Positions 47,961 through 58,564 are shown, counted from the stretch's first letter. The stretch is 64,000 nt of DNA from Klebsiella planticola ATCC 33531 (GCF_000735435.1 NZ_JMPP01000029.1:1-64000); one strand, 5' to 3'. Notes: generated by a model not told the origin, from the sequence alone. A program made the numbers and translations.

Positions 47961-48419
47961 TTACTGAGTGGAAACGAGAAGTTTGTAAATCTTTTCCAGA
48001 TCGTCGATGTTTCGTACACGAATAAGCAGGCGCCGTTGCTCTAATTGCATCACCAGTACGCCATCTTCCGATAAATTCATCGCTTTAATTCGCTTATATT
48101 CAATCCAGATATTGGCGAAGAAAAAGCCAGTCGGTTTGAAGATGATTTTCGGCGTCCGGATCCAGAACAGAAACAAACCCATTAACGCCAGCGCAGATAA
48201 TAACCAGGTGGTGATTAGCGCGCCGTGGCTGATGATATTGTTATAAATCAGAATGGCGGTCAGGCCGACGAAGATGATCCCGTCAACGCGGCTGCGGCGG
48301 AGCAGGGGGATGGCCAGGAGTAACGGGCCGTTGCGACGGGGCATAATAAACTGGTCATAAATGGCAAACGCCAGCAGAACAACAATAAACAGAATCAGCA
48401 CCAGATCCGTGATTGTCAT
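47961..48419 (-). CDS. yobD: DUF986 membrane protein YobD
   Basis: A 152-residue inner-membrane protein with three predicted helices ([19 protein letters not shown] near the start, two more at about 45-85) and a soluble C-terminal part. It matches E. coli YobD in length. It is the last gene after manZ on the same strand but is separated by a terminator. Function unknown. Confidence 0.9.
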   Translation of the reverse strand: MTITDLVLILFIVVLLAFAIYDQFIMPRRNGPLLLAIPLLRRSRVDGIIFVGLTAILIYNNIISHGALITTWLLSALALMGLFLFWIRTPKIIFKPTGFFFANIWIEYKRIKAMNLSEDGVLVMQLEQRRLLIRVRNIDDLEKIYKLLVSTQ

Positions 48420-48428
48420 CTATCCTCC

Positions 48429-48461
48429 AGTGAAAAAAAAAGCCGGGGGCAAGCCCCCGGC
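48429..48461 (-). terminator. Terminator of manXYZ
   Basis: GCCGGGGGC (48442-48450) pairs with GCCCCCGGC (48453-48461). On the minus strand the stem is followed by a T-run (plus-strand A-run 48433-48441). Confidence 0.92.
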
Positions 48462-48475
48462 GGACAACAGGATTA

Positions 48476-49327
48476 TTACAGGCCCAGCAGGCCGATAGCG
48501 TAGCCGACGATACCGATGACGAAGAAGCCGACGATAATCCACAGGGCGTTAACTTTCTTACGCAGCAGCCACATACAGGCGAAGGTCAGCAGCAGAGGCA
48601 CCAGGCCCGGCATCAGCTGGTCAAGGATAGTCTGTACGGTCGTGACGTGAACCTGACCATCTGAACCGGTGATTTTTGACACCACCAGCGGAATGTTCAC
48701 ATGCGTCCACTTGTTAACCAACGCCCCCATGACAAACAGGCCGAGAATTGACGCCCCCTCGGTCAGTTTCTGCAGGAAGCCGCCGCCCATATCCTTAACG
48801 ATATCGACACCTTTGCTGTAACCGTATGCCACCCCGTAGTAACGGGTCAGCAGACGGACGGCGTTGAACAGAATAAAGAACAACAGCGGGCCTAACAGGC
48901 TGCCGCTCATCGCGATACCGGCACCCAATGCCGCAAATACCGGACGCACGGTACCCCAGAAGATCGGGTCGCCGACGCCAGCCAGCGGCCCCATCAGACC
49001 GACTTTGATACCGTTGATGGCACCATCATCGATCTCGGCGCCGTTTGCACGCTGCTCTTCCATCGCCAGCGTTACGCCCAGAACAGGCGCTGCGACGTAC
49101 GGGTGAGTGTTAAAGAACTCCAGGTGACGCTTAATTGCCTGCTTACGCGCATCGTTGTTCTCCGGGTACAGGCGACGAATAGCCGGTACCATAGAGAAGC
49201 AGAAGCCCAGCGCCTGCATACGTTCGAAGTTCCATGACCCCTGGAACAGGTTAGAACGAATGAACACGCCACGAATGTCACTCGGAGTGAGTTTTTTCTC
49301 GGTGGTATTTTTAGTCATATCAACCAT
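48476..49327 (-). CDS. manZ: Mannose PTS membrane component IID, ManZ
   Basis: ManZ with ManY forms the membrane channel of the mannose/glucose/glucosamine PTS. I chose the ATG at 49327 (MVDMTKNTTEKKLT, 283 residues, as in E. coli) with AGGTGA upstream; a GTG at 49336 overlaps that ribosome-binding site. The product has the conserved SNLFQGSWNFERMQALGFCF and GLMGPLAGVGDPIFWGT segments and C-terminal helices. Last gene of manXYZ. Confidence 0.95.
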   Translation of the reverse strand: MVDMTKNTTEKKLTPSDIRGVFIRSNLFQGSWNFERMQALGFCFSMVPAIRRLYPENNDARKQAIKRHLEFFNTHPYVAAPVLGVTLAMEEQRANGAEIDDGAINGIKVGLMGPLAGVGDPIFWGTVRPVFAALGAGIAMSGSLLGPLLFFILFNAVRLLTRYYGVAYGYSKGVDIVKDMGGGFLQKLTEGASILGLFVMGALVNKWTHVNIPLVVSKITGSDGQVHVTTVQTILDQLMPGLVPLLLTFACMWLLRKKVNALWIIVGFFVIGIVGYAIGLLGL

Positions 49328-49339
49328 TTCGCTCACCTG

Positions 49340-50140
49340 TTAGTCCAGTTCGTTATCGAGATCGTTATTACCAGCAGCCTGCGCTGGCGCACCCGCTACG
49401 CGGTTGTATTTCGGGCTCAGCTGGATGTAGAGGATAGCCATTACCGCGCCAATCACCCCCAGCGCAACCAGGTTGAAGTTAGTGAATGCGGCGGTGACGA
49501 AGCCAAGGTAGAAGAACGGCATCAGGTAGCCTGCGCGCATCATATTGATGACCATCGCATAACCAACGACCACGATCATGCCACCGGCGATGTTCAGACC
49601 GCTGGTGACCACTTCAGGAATCGCATTCAGCATACCCTGAACTTCGCTGGTTCCGACGGAGATAGCCACGATGACCGCCGGGATAGCGATACGCATAGCC
49701 TGCAGGAACAACGAAGAAACGTGGAGCCACGAAATCGCCGTCAGGTTGCCATTTTCCGCCGCTTTATCCGCCGCGTGCTGGAAGGCTACGGTAATGGTAC
49801 GAACGATGATGGTCAGAACCTGGCCTGCTGCTGCCAGCGGGATAGCCAGAGCGATACCGGCGCCGATACCCTGATGACCGGCAATAACCAGAACGGTAGA
49901 AATGATGGATGCCAGCGCGGCATCCGGCGCAACCGCCGCACCGATGTTCATCCAGCCCAGGGCGATCATTTCCAGGGTACCACCGATGATGATACCGGTT
50001 TTCATATCGCCGAGAACGGCACCGATCAACGTACACGCGACCAGAGGACGGTGGAACTGAAATTCATCAAGTACCGACTCCATACCCGCAATACACGCGA
50101 CGATGAACACCAGCACAATCTGAAGAAGGGTAATCTCCAT
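49340..50140 (-). CDS. manY: Mannose PTS membrane component IIC, ManY
   Basis: ManY is the IIC permease subunit of the mannose-type PTS, 266 residues with several hydrophobic helices (LQIVLVFIVACIAGMESVLDEFQ at the start, GGTLEMIALGWMNIGAAVAPD). It lies between manX (56 bp) and manZ (12 bp) in one operon. Confidence 0.96.
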   Translation of the reverse strand: MEITLLQIVLVFIVACIAGMESVLDEFQFHRPLVACTLIGAVLGDMKTGIIIGGTLEMIALGWMNIGAAVAPDAALASIISTVLVIAGHQGIGAGIALAIPLAAAGQVLTIIVRTITVAFQHAADKAAENGNLTAISWLHVSSLFLQAMRIAIPAVIVAISVGTSEVQGMLNAIPEVVTSGLNIAGGMIVVVGYAMVINMMRAGYLMPFFYLGFVTAAFTNFNLVALGVIGAVMAILYIQLSPKYNRVAGAPAQAAGNNDLDNELD

Positions 50141-50196
50141 TGTACTTCTCCTGTTGATTAAGTCTTAAGTTGAAAATTGGGGCGCGACCCGCAAGG

Positions 50197-51165
50197 TTAT
50201 TTCGCCACCTTGCCAATCAGGTCCATCATTTTCAGTTTCTGGTCGGTGGAAACTTTACGGACTTCCAGCTCGATACCGCGGGCATTTAGCTTTTTAAATG
50301 CTTCAATATCTTTTTCATCGACCGAAACGGCGTTGTTCACCTGCGTTTTACCCTGACGGAAAGCCATACCACCGATATTGACAGTGGTGATTTTCACGCC
50401 GCCTTCAACGACACGTTCGACGTCGGTAGGGTTGGTAAACAGCAACATGACGCGATCGCCTGCGTATTTCGGGTTGTTGTAGACGCGAATCATCTTCGCA
50501 ACGTCGACAACGTGGGCGGTCACACCCGGAGGAGCAACCTGAGTCAGTAACGTTTTGCGCACGGTATCCGCCGCGACTTCATCACTCACGACAATAATAC
50601 GGGTAACGTTGGTTTCTTTTGTCCAGCGGGTGGCCACCTGACCATGAATAAGACGGTCATCAATACGCGCCAGGCCGATGACCATATAGTCGTTCGGACC
50701 CATTGGTTTTGCCGGGGCTGGCGCTTGGGCTGCTGCCTTAACCGGAGCCGGAGCGACTTTTTCCACCGCTTTCGCTTTCAGCGCCTTCACGCCTTCACGA
50801 CCGGTTTCTACCGCCAGAGCCACCAGCTCGTCGAACGACGGATCGTCGTCGCGCGCCATCAGCGTTTCGACCAGCATCGGAATGTTGACGCCAGCAATCA
50901 CTTCGTAATGTTCTTTATCGACGACAATGCGGCTGGCGGCATTAAATGGACTACCTCCCCACGTATCGACGAGAAATAACACGCCTTTAGTTGTGTCCAG
51001 CTTTGCCAGCTGTGCGTTGTATTTCTCAATTAGCGTTTCGGCATTTTCACCCGGAACGAAATCGATCCAGCCAACGTTTTCCTGCTCGCCCAACAGCATT
51101 TCTGCGGTTTTCAGCAGTTGTTCTGCAGCCCAACCATGTGTGCCTATTACAATAGCAATCGTCAC
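50197..51165 (-). CDS. manX: Mannose PTS components IIA-IIB, ManX
   Basis: ManX passes phosphate from HPr to mannose, glucose and other hexoses through its IIA and IIB domains. The 322-residue protein has the IIA phospho-histidine H10 (IVIGTHGW), an Ala/Pro-rich linker at about 135-155, and the IIB phospho-histidine at about 174 (RIDDRLIHGQ). It heads manXYZ; a strong inverted repeat and a CRP-like half site lie upstream. Confidence 0.96.
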   Translation of the reverse strand: MTIAIVIGTHGWAAEQLLKTAEMLLGEQENVGWIDFVPGENAETLIEKYNAQLAKLDTTKGVLFLVDTWGGSPFNAASRIVVDKEHYEVIAGVNIPMLVETLMARDDDPSFDELVALAVETGREGVKALKAKAVEKVAPAPVKAAAQAPAPAKPMGPNDYMVIGLARIDDRLIHGQVATRWTKETNVTRIIVVSDEVAADTVRKTLLTQVAPPGVTAHVVDVAKMIRVYNNPKYAGDRVMLLFTNPTDVERVVEGGVKITTVNIGGMAFRQGKTQVNNAVSVDEKDIEAFKKLNARGIELEVRKVSTDQKLKMMDLIGKVAK

Positions 51166-51475
51166 TTGCTACCTCCTTTATTATCGTGAATGCATCATCT
51201 GTGGTGATACATCCTGAATCACTCTTGCGAACAAAATCGATTCAGTGAGGGTGTAAGATCTAAAATAATTACTACCGCGAATTATTTTAGATAGTGAAAA
51301 AATAATTAATGTGATGAAGATCCGTTAATCACGCATCTGCGACTAATAATTTCGCAGCGCAAAAAATAGGCTTACCTATTGCAAAGACTGGTAAAATTTT
51401 TTCCAATCTTCCTCCATTTTTTGCTATGTTTAGCTTCCGTTTAATTACTCAGGAGTATAGGGCATAGCCCGCTGT
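51166..51475. promoter_or_regulatory. Divergent control region between manX and yoaE
   Basis: A 310-bp AT-rich gap. It holds a long inverted repeat (51258-51292), a CRP-like half site TGTGA at 51310-51314, and AGGAG at 51451-51455 ahead of a small leader frame. No other gene-like frame is visible. Confidence 0.55.
51258..51292. promoter_or_regulatory. 13-bp inverted repeat upstream of manX, candidate Mlc/NagC operator
   Basis: ATCTAAAATAATT (51258-51270) and AATTATTTTAGAT (51280-51292) form a perfect repeat with a 9-bp spacer, 93 bp upstream of manX. The E. coli man operon is controlled by Mlc and NagC, whose sites are AT-rich palindromes of similar size, so an operator role is likely. Confidence 0.6.
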
Positions 51476-51625
51476 ATGGACCCTCATCGACGTCTTTTCA
51501 CCTTCTGGCGTTTTTCTGCCGCCGCTACCTGCTACGCTTTTTTACCCGCAACGATTGTCTCTGCCGTGCGTGACATCGCGATGACTCCGTCTGTCGTGAA
51601 CTGGAGCAACTCATGGAATTCTTAA
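51476..51625 (+). CDS. Possible 49-residue leader peptide overlapping the yoaE start
   Basis: An open frame starting [20 protein letters not shown] ends at TAA (51623-51625), 13 bp inside yoaE in another frame. A hairpin-like GGGCATAGCCC and AGGAG lie upstream, but AGGAG is about 20 nt from the ATG. The overlap would allow translational coupling to yoaE. No homologue is known to me; it may not be translated. Confidence 0.3.
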   Translation: MDPHRRLFTFWRFSAAATCYAFLPATIVSAVRDIAMTPSVVNWSNSWNS

Positions 51626-53172
51626 TGGATCCCTCTATCTGGATCGGTTTATTGACGCTGGTCGTCCTTGAAATCGTGCTCGGTATCGACAACCTGGTCT
51701 TTATCGCTATCCTCGCGGATAAACTGCCGCCGAAACAGCGTGACAAAGCGCGGCTGATCGGTCTGACGCTGGCGCTGTTTATGCGTCTGGGGCTGCTGTC
51801 AGTTATTTCGTGGATGGTGACCTTAACCAAACCGCTGTTCAGCATTGCGGATTTCTCTTTTTCCGGGCGCGATCTCATCATGCTGCTCGGGGGGATATTC
51901 CTGCTGTTTAAAGCGACCACGGAACTGCATGAACGGCTGGAAAACCGCCAGCACGATGCCGGACATGGTAAAGGTTATGCCAGTTTCTGGGTGGTAGTGT
52001 TGCAAATCGTCGTGCTGGATGCGGTCTTCTCGCTGGACGCAGTCATTACCGCCGTCGGCATGGTGAACCATCTGCCGGTGATGATGGCCGCGGTGGTCAT
52101 TGCGATGATGGTGATGCTGCTGGCCTCGAAGCCGTTGACCCGCTTCGTGAACCAGCATCCGACGGTGGTGGTGCTCTGTCTGAGCTTCCTGCTGATGATC
52201 GGTCTGAGCCTGGTGGCTGAAGGCTTCGGCTTCCATATTCCGAAAGGGTACCTGTACGCCGCTATCGGCTTCTCGATCACCATTGAGTTCTTCAACCAGG
52301 TGGCACGACGTAACTTTATTCGTCACCAGTCGACGCTGCCGTTACGCGCACGTACGGCTGACGCTATCCTGCGCATGATGGGCGGGCGTAAACAGCACGC
52401 CGTGAGCCATGATGGCGAGAGCCCGGCGCCGGTTCCGGTGCCGGAAGGAGCGTTTGCGGAAGAAGAACGCTATATGATTAACGGCGTCCTGACCCTGGCG
52501 CAGCGTTCATTGCGCAGTATCATGACTCCGCGCGGTGAAATCAGTTGGGTGAATGCGGAGCAAAGCGAAGAAGAAATTCGTCGTCAGCTGCTCTCTTCAC
52601 CGCACAGTCTGTTCCCGGTATGCCGGGGCGAGCTGGATGAAATCATTGGTATCGTGCGAGCCAAAGAGATGCTGGTGGCGCTGGAGGCCGGTGAGAACGT
52701 CGCGGCATTAGCCTCGGCTTCGCCGGCGATTGTGGTTCCGGAAACGCTGGATCCTATCAATCTGCTGGGGGTGCTGCGTCGTGCTCGCGGTAGCTTCGTC
52801 ATCGTGACCAACGAGTTTGGCGTGGTACAGGGGCTGGTGACGCCGCTGGATGTCCTGGAAGCCATCGCCGGGGAATTCCCTGATGCCGATGAGACGCCGG
52901 AAATCGTGGCTGATGGCGACGGTTGGCTGATCAAAGGATCAACCGACCTGCATGCTTTACAGCAGGCGGTAGGGCTCGATGACATCGTCGATGAAGATGA
53001 GGATATTGCGACGGTAGCTGGACTGGTCATTGCCGTTAACGGCCATATACCGCGTACCGGCGATGTTGTTGAACGGGCGCCGCTGCAGTTTACCGTTCTC
53101 GAAGCGAACGACTATCGTGTTGATCTGGTGCGCGTAGTCAAAACGGTGCATGACAGCCAGGAAGAAGAATAA
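51613..53172 (+). CDS. yoaE: TerC/CBS/CorC-domain membrane protein YoaE
   Basis: A 519-residue protein with an N-terminal TerC domain of about seven helices ([44 protein letters not shown], with conserved acidic residues), two CBS domains (about 300-415) and a C-terminal CorC/HlyC domain. TerC relatives act in metal-ion handling, including manganese efflux or metallation; the exact role of YoaE is not settled. GGAG lies 6 nt before the ATG. Confidence 0.92.
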   Translation: MEFLMDPSIWIGLLTLVVLEIVLGIDNLVFIAILADKLPPKQRDKARLIGLTLALFMRLGLLSVISWMVTLTKPLFSIADFSFSGRDLIMLLGGIFLLFKATTELHERLENRQHDAGHGKGYASFWVVVLQIVVLDAVFSLDAVITAVGMVNHLPVMMAAVVIAMMVMLLASKPLTRFVNQHPTVVVLCLSFLLMIGLSLVAEGFGFHIPKGYLYAAIGFSITIEFFNQVARRNFIRHQSTLPLRARTADAILRMMGGRKQHAVSHDGESPAPVPVPEGAFAEEERYMINGVLTLAQRSLRSIMTPRGEISWVNAEQSEEEIRRQLLSSPHSLFPVCRGELDEIIGIVRAKEMLVALEAGENVAALASASPAIVVPETLDPINLLGVLRRARGSFVIVTNEFGVVQGLVTPLDVLEAIAGEFPDADETPEIVADGDGWLIKGSTDLHALQQAVGLDDIVDEDEDIATVAGLVIAVNGHIPRTGDVVERAPLQFTVLEANDYRVDLVRVVKTVHDSQEEE

Positions 53173-53185
53173 TCCTCCTGGGTCG

Positions 53186-54796
53186 TCAGACTGGCCGGTC
53201 GGTCTCCGCTGGAGGCTGGCCGGTTTTATTATCCGCCATCGCCTCGACCTGACGTCGGGCGGCCAGCCACTGTGGAAAGTCTTCCACCGGCATTGGCCTG
53301 GCATAGTGAAATCCCTGCAGGATATCAACGCCGTGGCGCCGCAAATATTCGTCCTGCCGCTGAGTCTCCACGCCTTCTGCCACCGTCACAATATTCAGCC
53401 GGTGCGCCAGCGCAATAATGATATCCGTTACCGTGGCATTGACGCTGTCGATGCCGATAGCGCTGGTAAAGGATTTATCAATCTTCAGCACGTCAGGCCG
53501 TAGCTTTTCCAGCCAGGAGAGCGAGCTGTTGCCAGTGCCAAAGTCATCGATTGCCAGGTACACCCCCCTGAAATGCAGATGTTCCGCCATGTGGTGATCG
53601 CCGTCCTGCAGCACGTCCCGCTCGGTGAGTTCCACCACCAGCTGCTGCACCGGATAGGCGCTGAACCAGAGTTTATGCAGATCGCGCAGCAGTTCACCCT
53701 CGGCAAAGTGGCGAGCGGCGACATTAATCGAAATGTGAAAATGTTTATCGTGGGGGAATAGCGAAAGCTGGCGTGCGGTTTCTGCAATGACATAGCGGGT
53801 GAGGGGAACGATCAGGTTGTAGCCTTCGGCGATAGGAATGAACACCTCCGGCGATATGTTTCCCCGGCGCGGATTGTTCCAGCGCAGTAAAATCTCGACG
53901 CCGGTACATTTTCCCGAATGCAGATCCTTCAACGGTTGGCACCACAGCTTGAATTCGCGGGCGGCGATACCGAGGCTGATTTCCCGGGAAAAACTCATCC
54001 TGCCCGCGGTAGCCAGCCAGGCGATTCCGGTCATCAGTAAACTGAGGATCAACGCCAGCGGCAGTTCGCCCGGCAGTTCGTTGAGGGCGATAGCGGAAGC
54101 GCCGGGACCGCTGACGTTAATGGCAAACGGGAACAAGGTCGAATGTTGACGGTATATCACCGACTCGCCGGGAAGCACCGAGTGATCAACTACTCCGCTC
54201 CCGCTGATAAAGTTCCGGGTGCCGACGCTCAGTCCAATACCGGTAATCAACGATGATTTTGCGTTGAGAATTAACTCTCCCAGCAGCTCAATATTGATGA
54301 TGATCATCACGCCATCGGCGCTATTGAAAGCGGAGGGATACCATTGAATTAAGACTGGAGAGCCGACCAGCAGCGTGTTATCGGTTGAAAAAACCAGCAG
54401 CTCCCGCTGGCCTGGCAGGTCGGGTTGCAGCTGATGAATAGGGACGTTGCGATCGCCAAAGATGCTGGAGCAGTAGAGAATATTCGATTTAACCAGGACG
54501 ATTGAACGCACGGTTTGCAGCGAGGCCGCCAGTTTGCGCAGCGGCAGACGCACATCCTCACAGGGCTTCCCCACCAGCTGAAGCAACGAAAGGTGCTGTT
54601 CCGACAACGGGCGTAAAATTTTATCCATCGCCACCACCATTTTATTGGTGGTCATCTGGACGCGCTGCTGATTTAAACTACGCTGCGAAATAAATCGGAT
54701 CGCCAGCGTGGTCGTCAACGTCAGGAGCGCAACAATCAAACAAATGATAATCCGCTTACGACGGTATGCCGAAATGACCTTTTGTGCATTTTGCAT
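53186..54796 (-). CDS. pdeD: c-di-GMP phosphodiesterase with CSS and EAL domains (YoaD/PdeD)
   Basis: A 536-residue inner-membrane protein with two helices (about 15-33 and 240-260) flanking a periplasmic CSS domain (GKPCED and YCSSIFGDRN cysteines) and a C-terminal EAL domain. The catalytic set is intact: EILLRW, NVAARH, TERD, DDFGTGNSS, KIDKSF, EGVET. It should hydrolyse c-di-GMP, likely under redox control of the CSS cysteines. The start MQNAQKVI at 54796 matches E. coli YoaD; an upstream start at 54904 would add 36 unlikely residues. Confidence 0.92.
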   Translation of the reverse strand: MQNAQKVISAYRRKRIIICLIVALLTLTTTLAIRFISQRSLNQQRVQMTTNKMVVAMDKILRPLSEQHLSLLQLVGKPCEDVRLPLRKLAASLQTVRSIVLVKSNILYCSSIFGDRNVPIHQLQPDLPGQRELLVFSTDNTLLVGSPVLIQWYPSAFNSADGVMIIINIELLGELILNAKSSLITGIGLSVGTRNFISGSGVVDHSVLPGESVIYRQHSTLFPFAINVSGPGASAIALNELPGELPLALILSLLMTGIAWLATAGRMSFSREISLGIAAREFKLWCQPLKDLHSGKCTGVEILLRWNNPRRGNISPEVFIPIAEGYNLIVPLTRYVIAETARQLSLFPHDKHFHISINVAARHFAEGELLRDLHKLWFSAYPVQQLVVELTERDVLQDGDHHMAEHLHFRGVYLAIDDFGTGNSSLSWLEKLRPDVLKIDKSFTSAIGIDSVNATVTDIIIALAHRLNIVTVAEGVETQRQDEYLRRHGVDILQGFHYARPMPVEDFPQWLAARRQVEAMADNKTGQPPAETDRPV

Positions 54797-54882
54797 GCGC
54801 GACACCCTGTCGACTCTCTGTGTGGAGTAGAATAACAACCGCCATTGAGCAAGTGTAGTGGGTGTAAATAAATAACAGCGGA

Positions 54883-54910
54883 AAATGCGCCCGTAAGGGC
54901 GCATTTGATG
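54883..54910. terminator. Terminator after sdaA
   Basis: AAATGCGCCC (54883-54892) pairs with GGGCGCATTT (54897-54906) around GTAA. The minus-strand continuation is TTTTCCGC, fitting the leftward sdaA stop at 54919. Confidence 0.85.
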
Positions 54911-54918
54911 GGGAGAGT

Positions 54919-56283
54919 TTAGTCACACTGAACTTTGATAGCCAGACCACCGCGAGAGGTTTCGCGATACTTGGCGTTCATGTCTTTACCGGTCTCATAC
55001 ATAGTCTCAATGACTTTATCGAGCGAGACGCGCGGTTCGCTGGTGCGGCGCATGGCCATACGCGCAGCGTTGATCGCCTTCACGGATGCAATGGCGTTAC
55101 GTTCGATGCACGGAACCTGCACCTGGCCGGCAACCGGGTCGCAGGTGAGACCCAGGTTATGTTCCATCCCGATTTCTGCCGCGACGCAAACCTGTTCCGG
55201 GCTGGCGCCAAGCAGTTCGGCAAGACCGGCCGCCGCCATGGAGCAGGCCACGCCAACTTCACCCTGACAGCCGACTTCCGCGCCAGAAATGGAGGCGTTC
55301 ATCTTGTACAGTGTGCCCACGGCGCCGGACGCCATAAAGTAGCGAATATAAATATCCGGGCTGACCGATTCGATAAAGTGATCGTAGTAGGCAAGTACCG
55401 CCGGTACGATTCCGCAGGCGCCGTTTGTCGGGGCCGTCACCACGCGTCCGCCGGCTGCGTTCTCTTCGTTCACGGCCAGGGCGAACATATTCACCCAGTC
55501 AACGACGTTCATCGGGTCGTTTGACAGCTTATCGCTGGCTACCAGCAGACGACGCAGCGCAGAGGCGCGACGAGGAACTCGCAGCGGGCCAGGCAGCACG
55601 CCTTCGGTATTCATCCCGCGATCGATACAGGCGCGCATGGTCTGCCAGACGTGAGCAAAATAGTCTTCAATCTCTTTTTTGCTGTGCAGCGCCAGCTCGT
55701 TTTGCATCACCATGCCGGAGAGCGACAGCCCGGTCTCCTTGCAATAGGCCAGCATCTCCTGCGCCGATTTGTACGGATAAGGCACGCTCAGTTCGTTCGC
55801 GCTCTCTTTACCGAAGTGCTCTTCATCGACGATAAAACCGCCGCCAATAGAGTAGTACGTTTTGCTGTAGATCTCTTTGTCGCCCGCCCAGGCATGAATC
55901 GTCATGCCGTTCTCGTGCAGCGGCAGATTGTCGCTACGGAAACGCATGCCGTCATCCGCCGGGAAGTCAACTTCATGCTGCCCTTGCGCCAACAGCAGGC
56001 GTCCGCGGGTTTCAACGTCGCGGATAAATGCCGGTATCGCGTCAATATCGACCGTATCGGGCTGATTGCCCGCCAGTCCCATAATGATGGCGATATCCGT
56101 ATGGTGGCCTTTGCCGGTTAATGAAAGTGAGCCGTAGACATCGACTGCCACACGGGTCACTTCATTAAGCAATCCCTTTTCGACCAGGTCATCGACGAAC
56201 TGTTTACCGGCCTTCATCGGGCCTACAGTATGGGAAGATGAGGGACCAATCCCCACCTTGAACATGTCGAATATACTAATCAC
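54919..56283 (-). CDS. sdaA: L-serine deaminase I
   Basis: SdaA deaminates L-serine to pyruvate and ammonia with an oxygen-sensitive [4Fe-4S] cluster. The 454-residue protein begins [23 protein letters not shown], the substrate-binding signature, and has the cluster-type cysteines in [35 protein letters not shown] and [14 protein letters not shown]. Monocistronic, with its own terminator. Confidence 0.96.
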   Translation of the reverse strand: MISIFDMFKVGIGPSSSHTVGPMKAGKQFVDDLVEKGLLNEVTRVAVDVYGSLSLTGKGHHTDIAIIMGLAGNQPDTVDIDAIPAFIRDVETRGRLLLAQGQHEVDFPADDGMRFRSDNLPLHENGMTIHAWAGDKEIYSKTYYSIGGGFIVDEEHFGKESANELSVPYPYKSAQEMLAYCKETGLSLSGMVMQNELALHSKKEIEDYFAHVWQTMRACIDRGMNTEGVLPGPLRVPRRASALRRLLVASDKLSNDPMNVVDWVNMFALAVNEENAAGGRVVTAPTNGACGIVPAVLAYYDHFIESVSPDIYIRYFMASGAVGTLYKMNASISGAEVGCQGEVGVACSMAAAGLAELLGASPEQVCVAAEIGMEHNLGLTCDPVAGQVQVPCIERNAIASVKAINAARMAMRRTSEPRVSLDKVIETMYETGKDMNAKYRETSRGGLAIKVQCD

Positions 56284-56538
56284 GCTAATACTCCTGACAG
56301 GGTTACCGCAGCGGCGGTAACGATGTGATAACTGCGCATAGTGTAAGAGGGAACCGCACCATCAGCTTAACTATTCACATGAATTAAACTAATGGGTAAC
56401 GGTGAATTTACTAATGGTGAGAGCGCATTCTCATTTTGAGTATATACCCGAAACAGACACCCGACGACGGCGATAGTGAGGGCGGTGAAGCGAGGGGCGC
56501 GGCCGGAATTTCAGCCGCGTCAGGCATGATGAAGAAAA

Positions 56539-57117
56539 CTAAGGTTTAGTCCCGATTTGCAGCGCCAGCTCACGAATAATACCGGCGGTCATTCCCCAGA
56601 CAAAATAGTGCTGATACCACGACAGCCAGACGCGATGCGAGTTACCGCGGCGGTGAATGTCCAGCGGGTGATAGCGTCCCAAACGCAGCGCTTCAGCGAG
56701 CGGCATCTCGAACACCGCTGCGACCTCATCCTGGCTGGCGTGATAGTGGAGATTTGGCGGAATGATGCCGACCACCGGCGTGACCTGGAAGCCGGTCACG
56801 CTGTCTACCGGCGGCAGCACGCCGATAATCTCGACCGACTCGGGGGGAATGGCGACCTCTTCCTGGGCTTCGCGCAACGCGGCGGCAATCAGCGTGGCAT
56901 CGGTGGCGTCCACTGCGCCGCCGGGGAAGGCAACCTGACCGGCGTGTTTACGTAGCCGCGGCGAGCGTTGGGTTAACAGCAATCCCGGCTGCGGACGACG
57001 AACGATAGGCACCAGCACCGCCGCCTGGCGCTGATTCAGCGCATTGCGCGAGGGCTGCGGGCGCAGTAATTGAAAACGCGAAAGAAAGTCGTCCAGCTCA
57101 AGGGCGCCATCCGCCAT
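56539..57117 (-). CDS. nudL: Nudix hydrolase NudL (YeaB)
   Basis: A 192-residue Nudix protein, equal in length to E. coli NudL. The Nudix box is visible as [20 protein letters not shown] followed by EEVAI. E. coli NudL is a putative CoA pyrophosphohydrolase-like enzyme. It starts 3 bp after the pabB stop codon in the same direction, so the two are co-transcribed. Confidence 0.93.
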   Translation of the reverse strand: MADGALELDDFLSRFQLLRPQPSRNALNQRQAAVLVPIVRRPQPGLLLTQRSPRLRKHAGQVAFPGGAVDATDATLIAAALREAQEEVAIPPESVEIIGVLPPVDSVTGFQVTPVVGIIPPNLHYHASQDEVAAVFEMPLAEALRLGRYHPLDIHRRGNSHRVWLSWYQHYFVWGMTAGIIRELALQIGTKP

Positions 57118-57120
57118 GTT

Positions 57121-58476
57121 CTAGCTCTCCAGTTGTTGCAAAATACGATTAACTTTATCAAACGTTTCCTGATATTCGGCCGCTTCTTCGCTGTCCGCCA
57201 CGATGCCGCCGCCGGCGGAACAGTACAGCTGACCTTGCCAGGCCGTCAGCGTACGAATAGTAATACTGGTATCCATATTGCCACACAGGCTCAGATAGCC
57301 GATACTGCCGCACCACGCATTGCGGCGCTGCGGTTCGAGCTCATCGATGATCTGCATCGCCCGCACTTTGGGCGCGCCGGTAATCGACCCGCCGGGGAAG
57401 GCCGCCCGCAGCAGGTCGCTGGCATGCAGATGGGCCGGCAGCCGGGCGGTAATGGTGCTTACCAGATGGTGCACCGCCGGGAACGGCTCAACCACAAACA
57501 GCTCCGGAACCCGTACGCTACCGGCTTCGGCAACCCGACCGATGTCATTACGCATCAGATCGACAATCATCAAATTCTCCGCCCGATCTTTAGGCGAGCG
57601 GGCCAGCTTCTCCGCCTGACGGGCGTCCTGCTGCGGATCGGCCAGACGCGGCAGCGTACCTTTAATCGGGCGGGTCTGAATCTCGCCCTGGCGAAGCTGG
57701 ATGAAGCGTTCCGGCGAAAGGCTAAGTACGGCGCCATCCTGCAGACGAATAAAGGCGCTGAACGGCGCGCGATTGCCGCGGTTCAGCTGGCAAAATGCCT
57801 GCCACTCATCGCCGCAGTAGCTGGCCTGAAAGCGCTGAGCCAGATTGACCTGGTAGCAGTCGCCGCTGTGCAGCCAGGCCTGAACCTGACGAAATTTTTC
57901 GCCGTACTGTTCGCGGCTCATATTGGAGCGCCAGGCGGACGTCAGCGCAAACGGGGTCGTTGGCGCGGCAGACTGCGCCTCCAGCCAATGCAGGCGGGCG
58001 TGCGGATCGCCATAGCTGAGCAACGATACTTCGCGGCGCTGGTGATCGACAATCAGCGCCCAGTCATAAATACCGACGGCCATATCCGGCAGCGCGATAT
58101 CGGCGACGGCGTGCGCGGGCAGAGATTCAAAACGGCGTCCCAAATCGTAGCCGAATAACCCCAGCGCGCCGCCGAGGAACGGCAGATGGGGATGCGCTGG
58201 CGGCCTTAATCCGCACCGATCCAGCTGCGTCTGCAGCAGCGTCAGGGGATCGGCCGTTGAGCTGCTCTGCGTCTGACCGTCATCCACCACGGTTGTTTCG
58301 CCGCGGGTCAGCAGCGTCGTGAGCGGGTCGGCGACGATAATATCAAAACGGTTATGCGGATGGTCAGCAAAACCAGAATGCAGCAGCATTGCCCACGGGG
58401 TCGTGCTTAAAGGAGTAAAGTAACGCTCGGCAGCATCCGGGTGCCATGGCAGGGTAATAATAGCGGGGGACAACAT
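57121..58476 (-). CDS. pabB: Aminodeoxychorismate synthase component I
   Basis: PabB joins chorismate and ammonia (from PabA) to make 4-amino-4-deoxychorismate for folate. The 451-residue protein has the chorismate-binding C-terminal domain with the active-site lysine in TRPIKGTLPR, and MRNDIGRVAEAGSV, FPGGSITGAPKVRAMQII and CSAGGGIVADS. Divergent from yoaH (88 bp) and followed by nudL. Confidence 0.96.
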   Translation of the reverse strand: MLSPAIITLPWHPDAAERYFTPLSTTPWAMLLHSGFADHPHNRFDIIVADPLTTLLTRGETTVVDDGQTQSSSTADPLTLLQTQLDRCGLRPPAHPHLPFLGGALGLFGYDLGRRFESLPAHAVADIALPDMAVGIYDWALIVDHQRREVSLLSYGDPHARLHWLEAQSAAPTTPFALTSAWRSNMSREQYGEKFRQVQAWLHSGDCYQVNLAQRFQASYCGDEWQAFCQLNRGNRAPFSAFIRLQDGAVLSLSPERFIQLRQGEIQTRPIKGTLPRLADPQQDARQAEKLARSPKDRAENLMIVDLMRNDIGRVAEAGSVRVPELFVVEPFPAVHHLVSTITARLPAHLHASDLLRAAFPGGSITGAPKVRAMQIIDELEPQRRNAWCGSIGYLSLCGNMDTSITIRTLTAWQGQLYCSAGGGIVADSEEAAEYQETFDKVNRILQQLES

Positions 58477-58564
58477 CTTCCTCGATCCTAATCGTCACCG
58501 TCCTCTGGAAAATCAGGCGGGCGGCATGAAATAATTACGCCACACAATGTAGCAGGAGTGAGTC

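Noticed and set aside
57070..58158. Long open frame (362 codons) on the plus strand inside pabB
   Set aside because: It lies antisense to pabB, a well-conserved gene, has no ribosome-binding site, and is explained by high GC third positions of the real gene.
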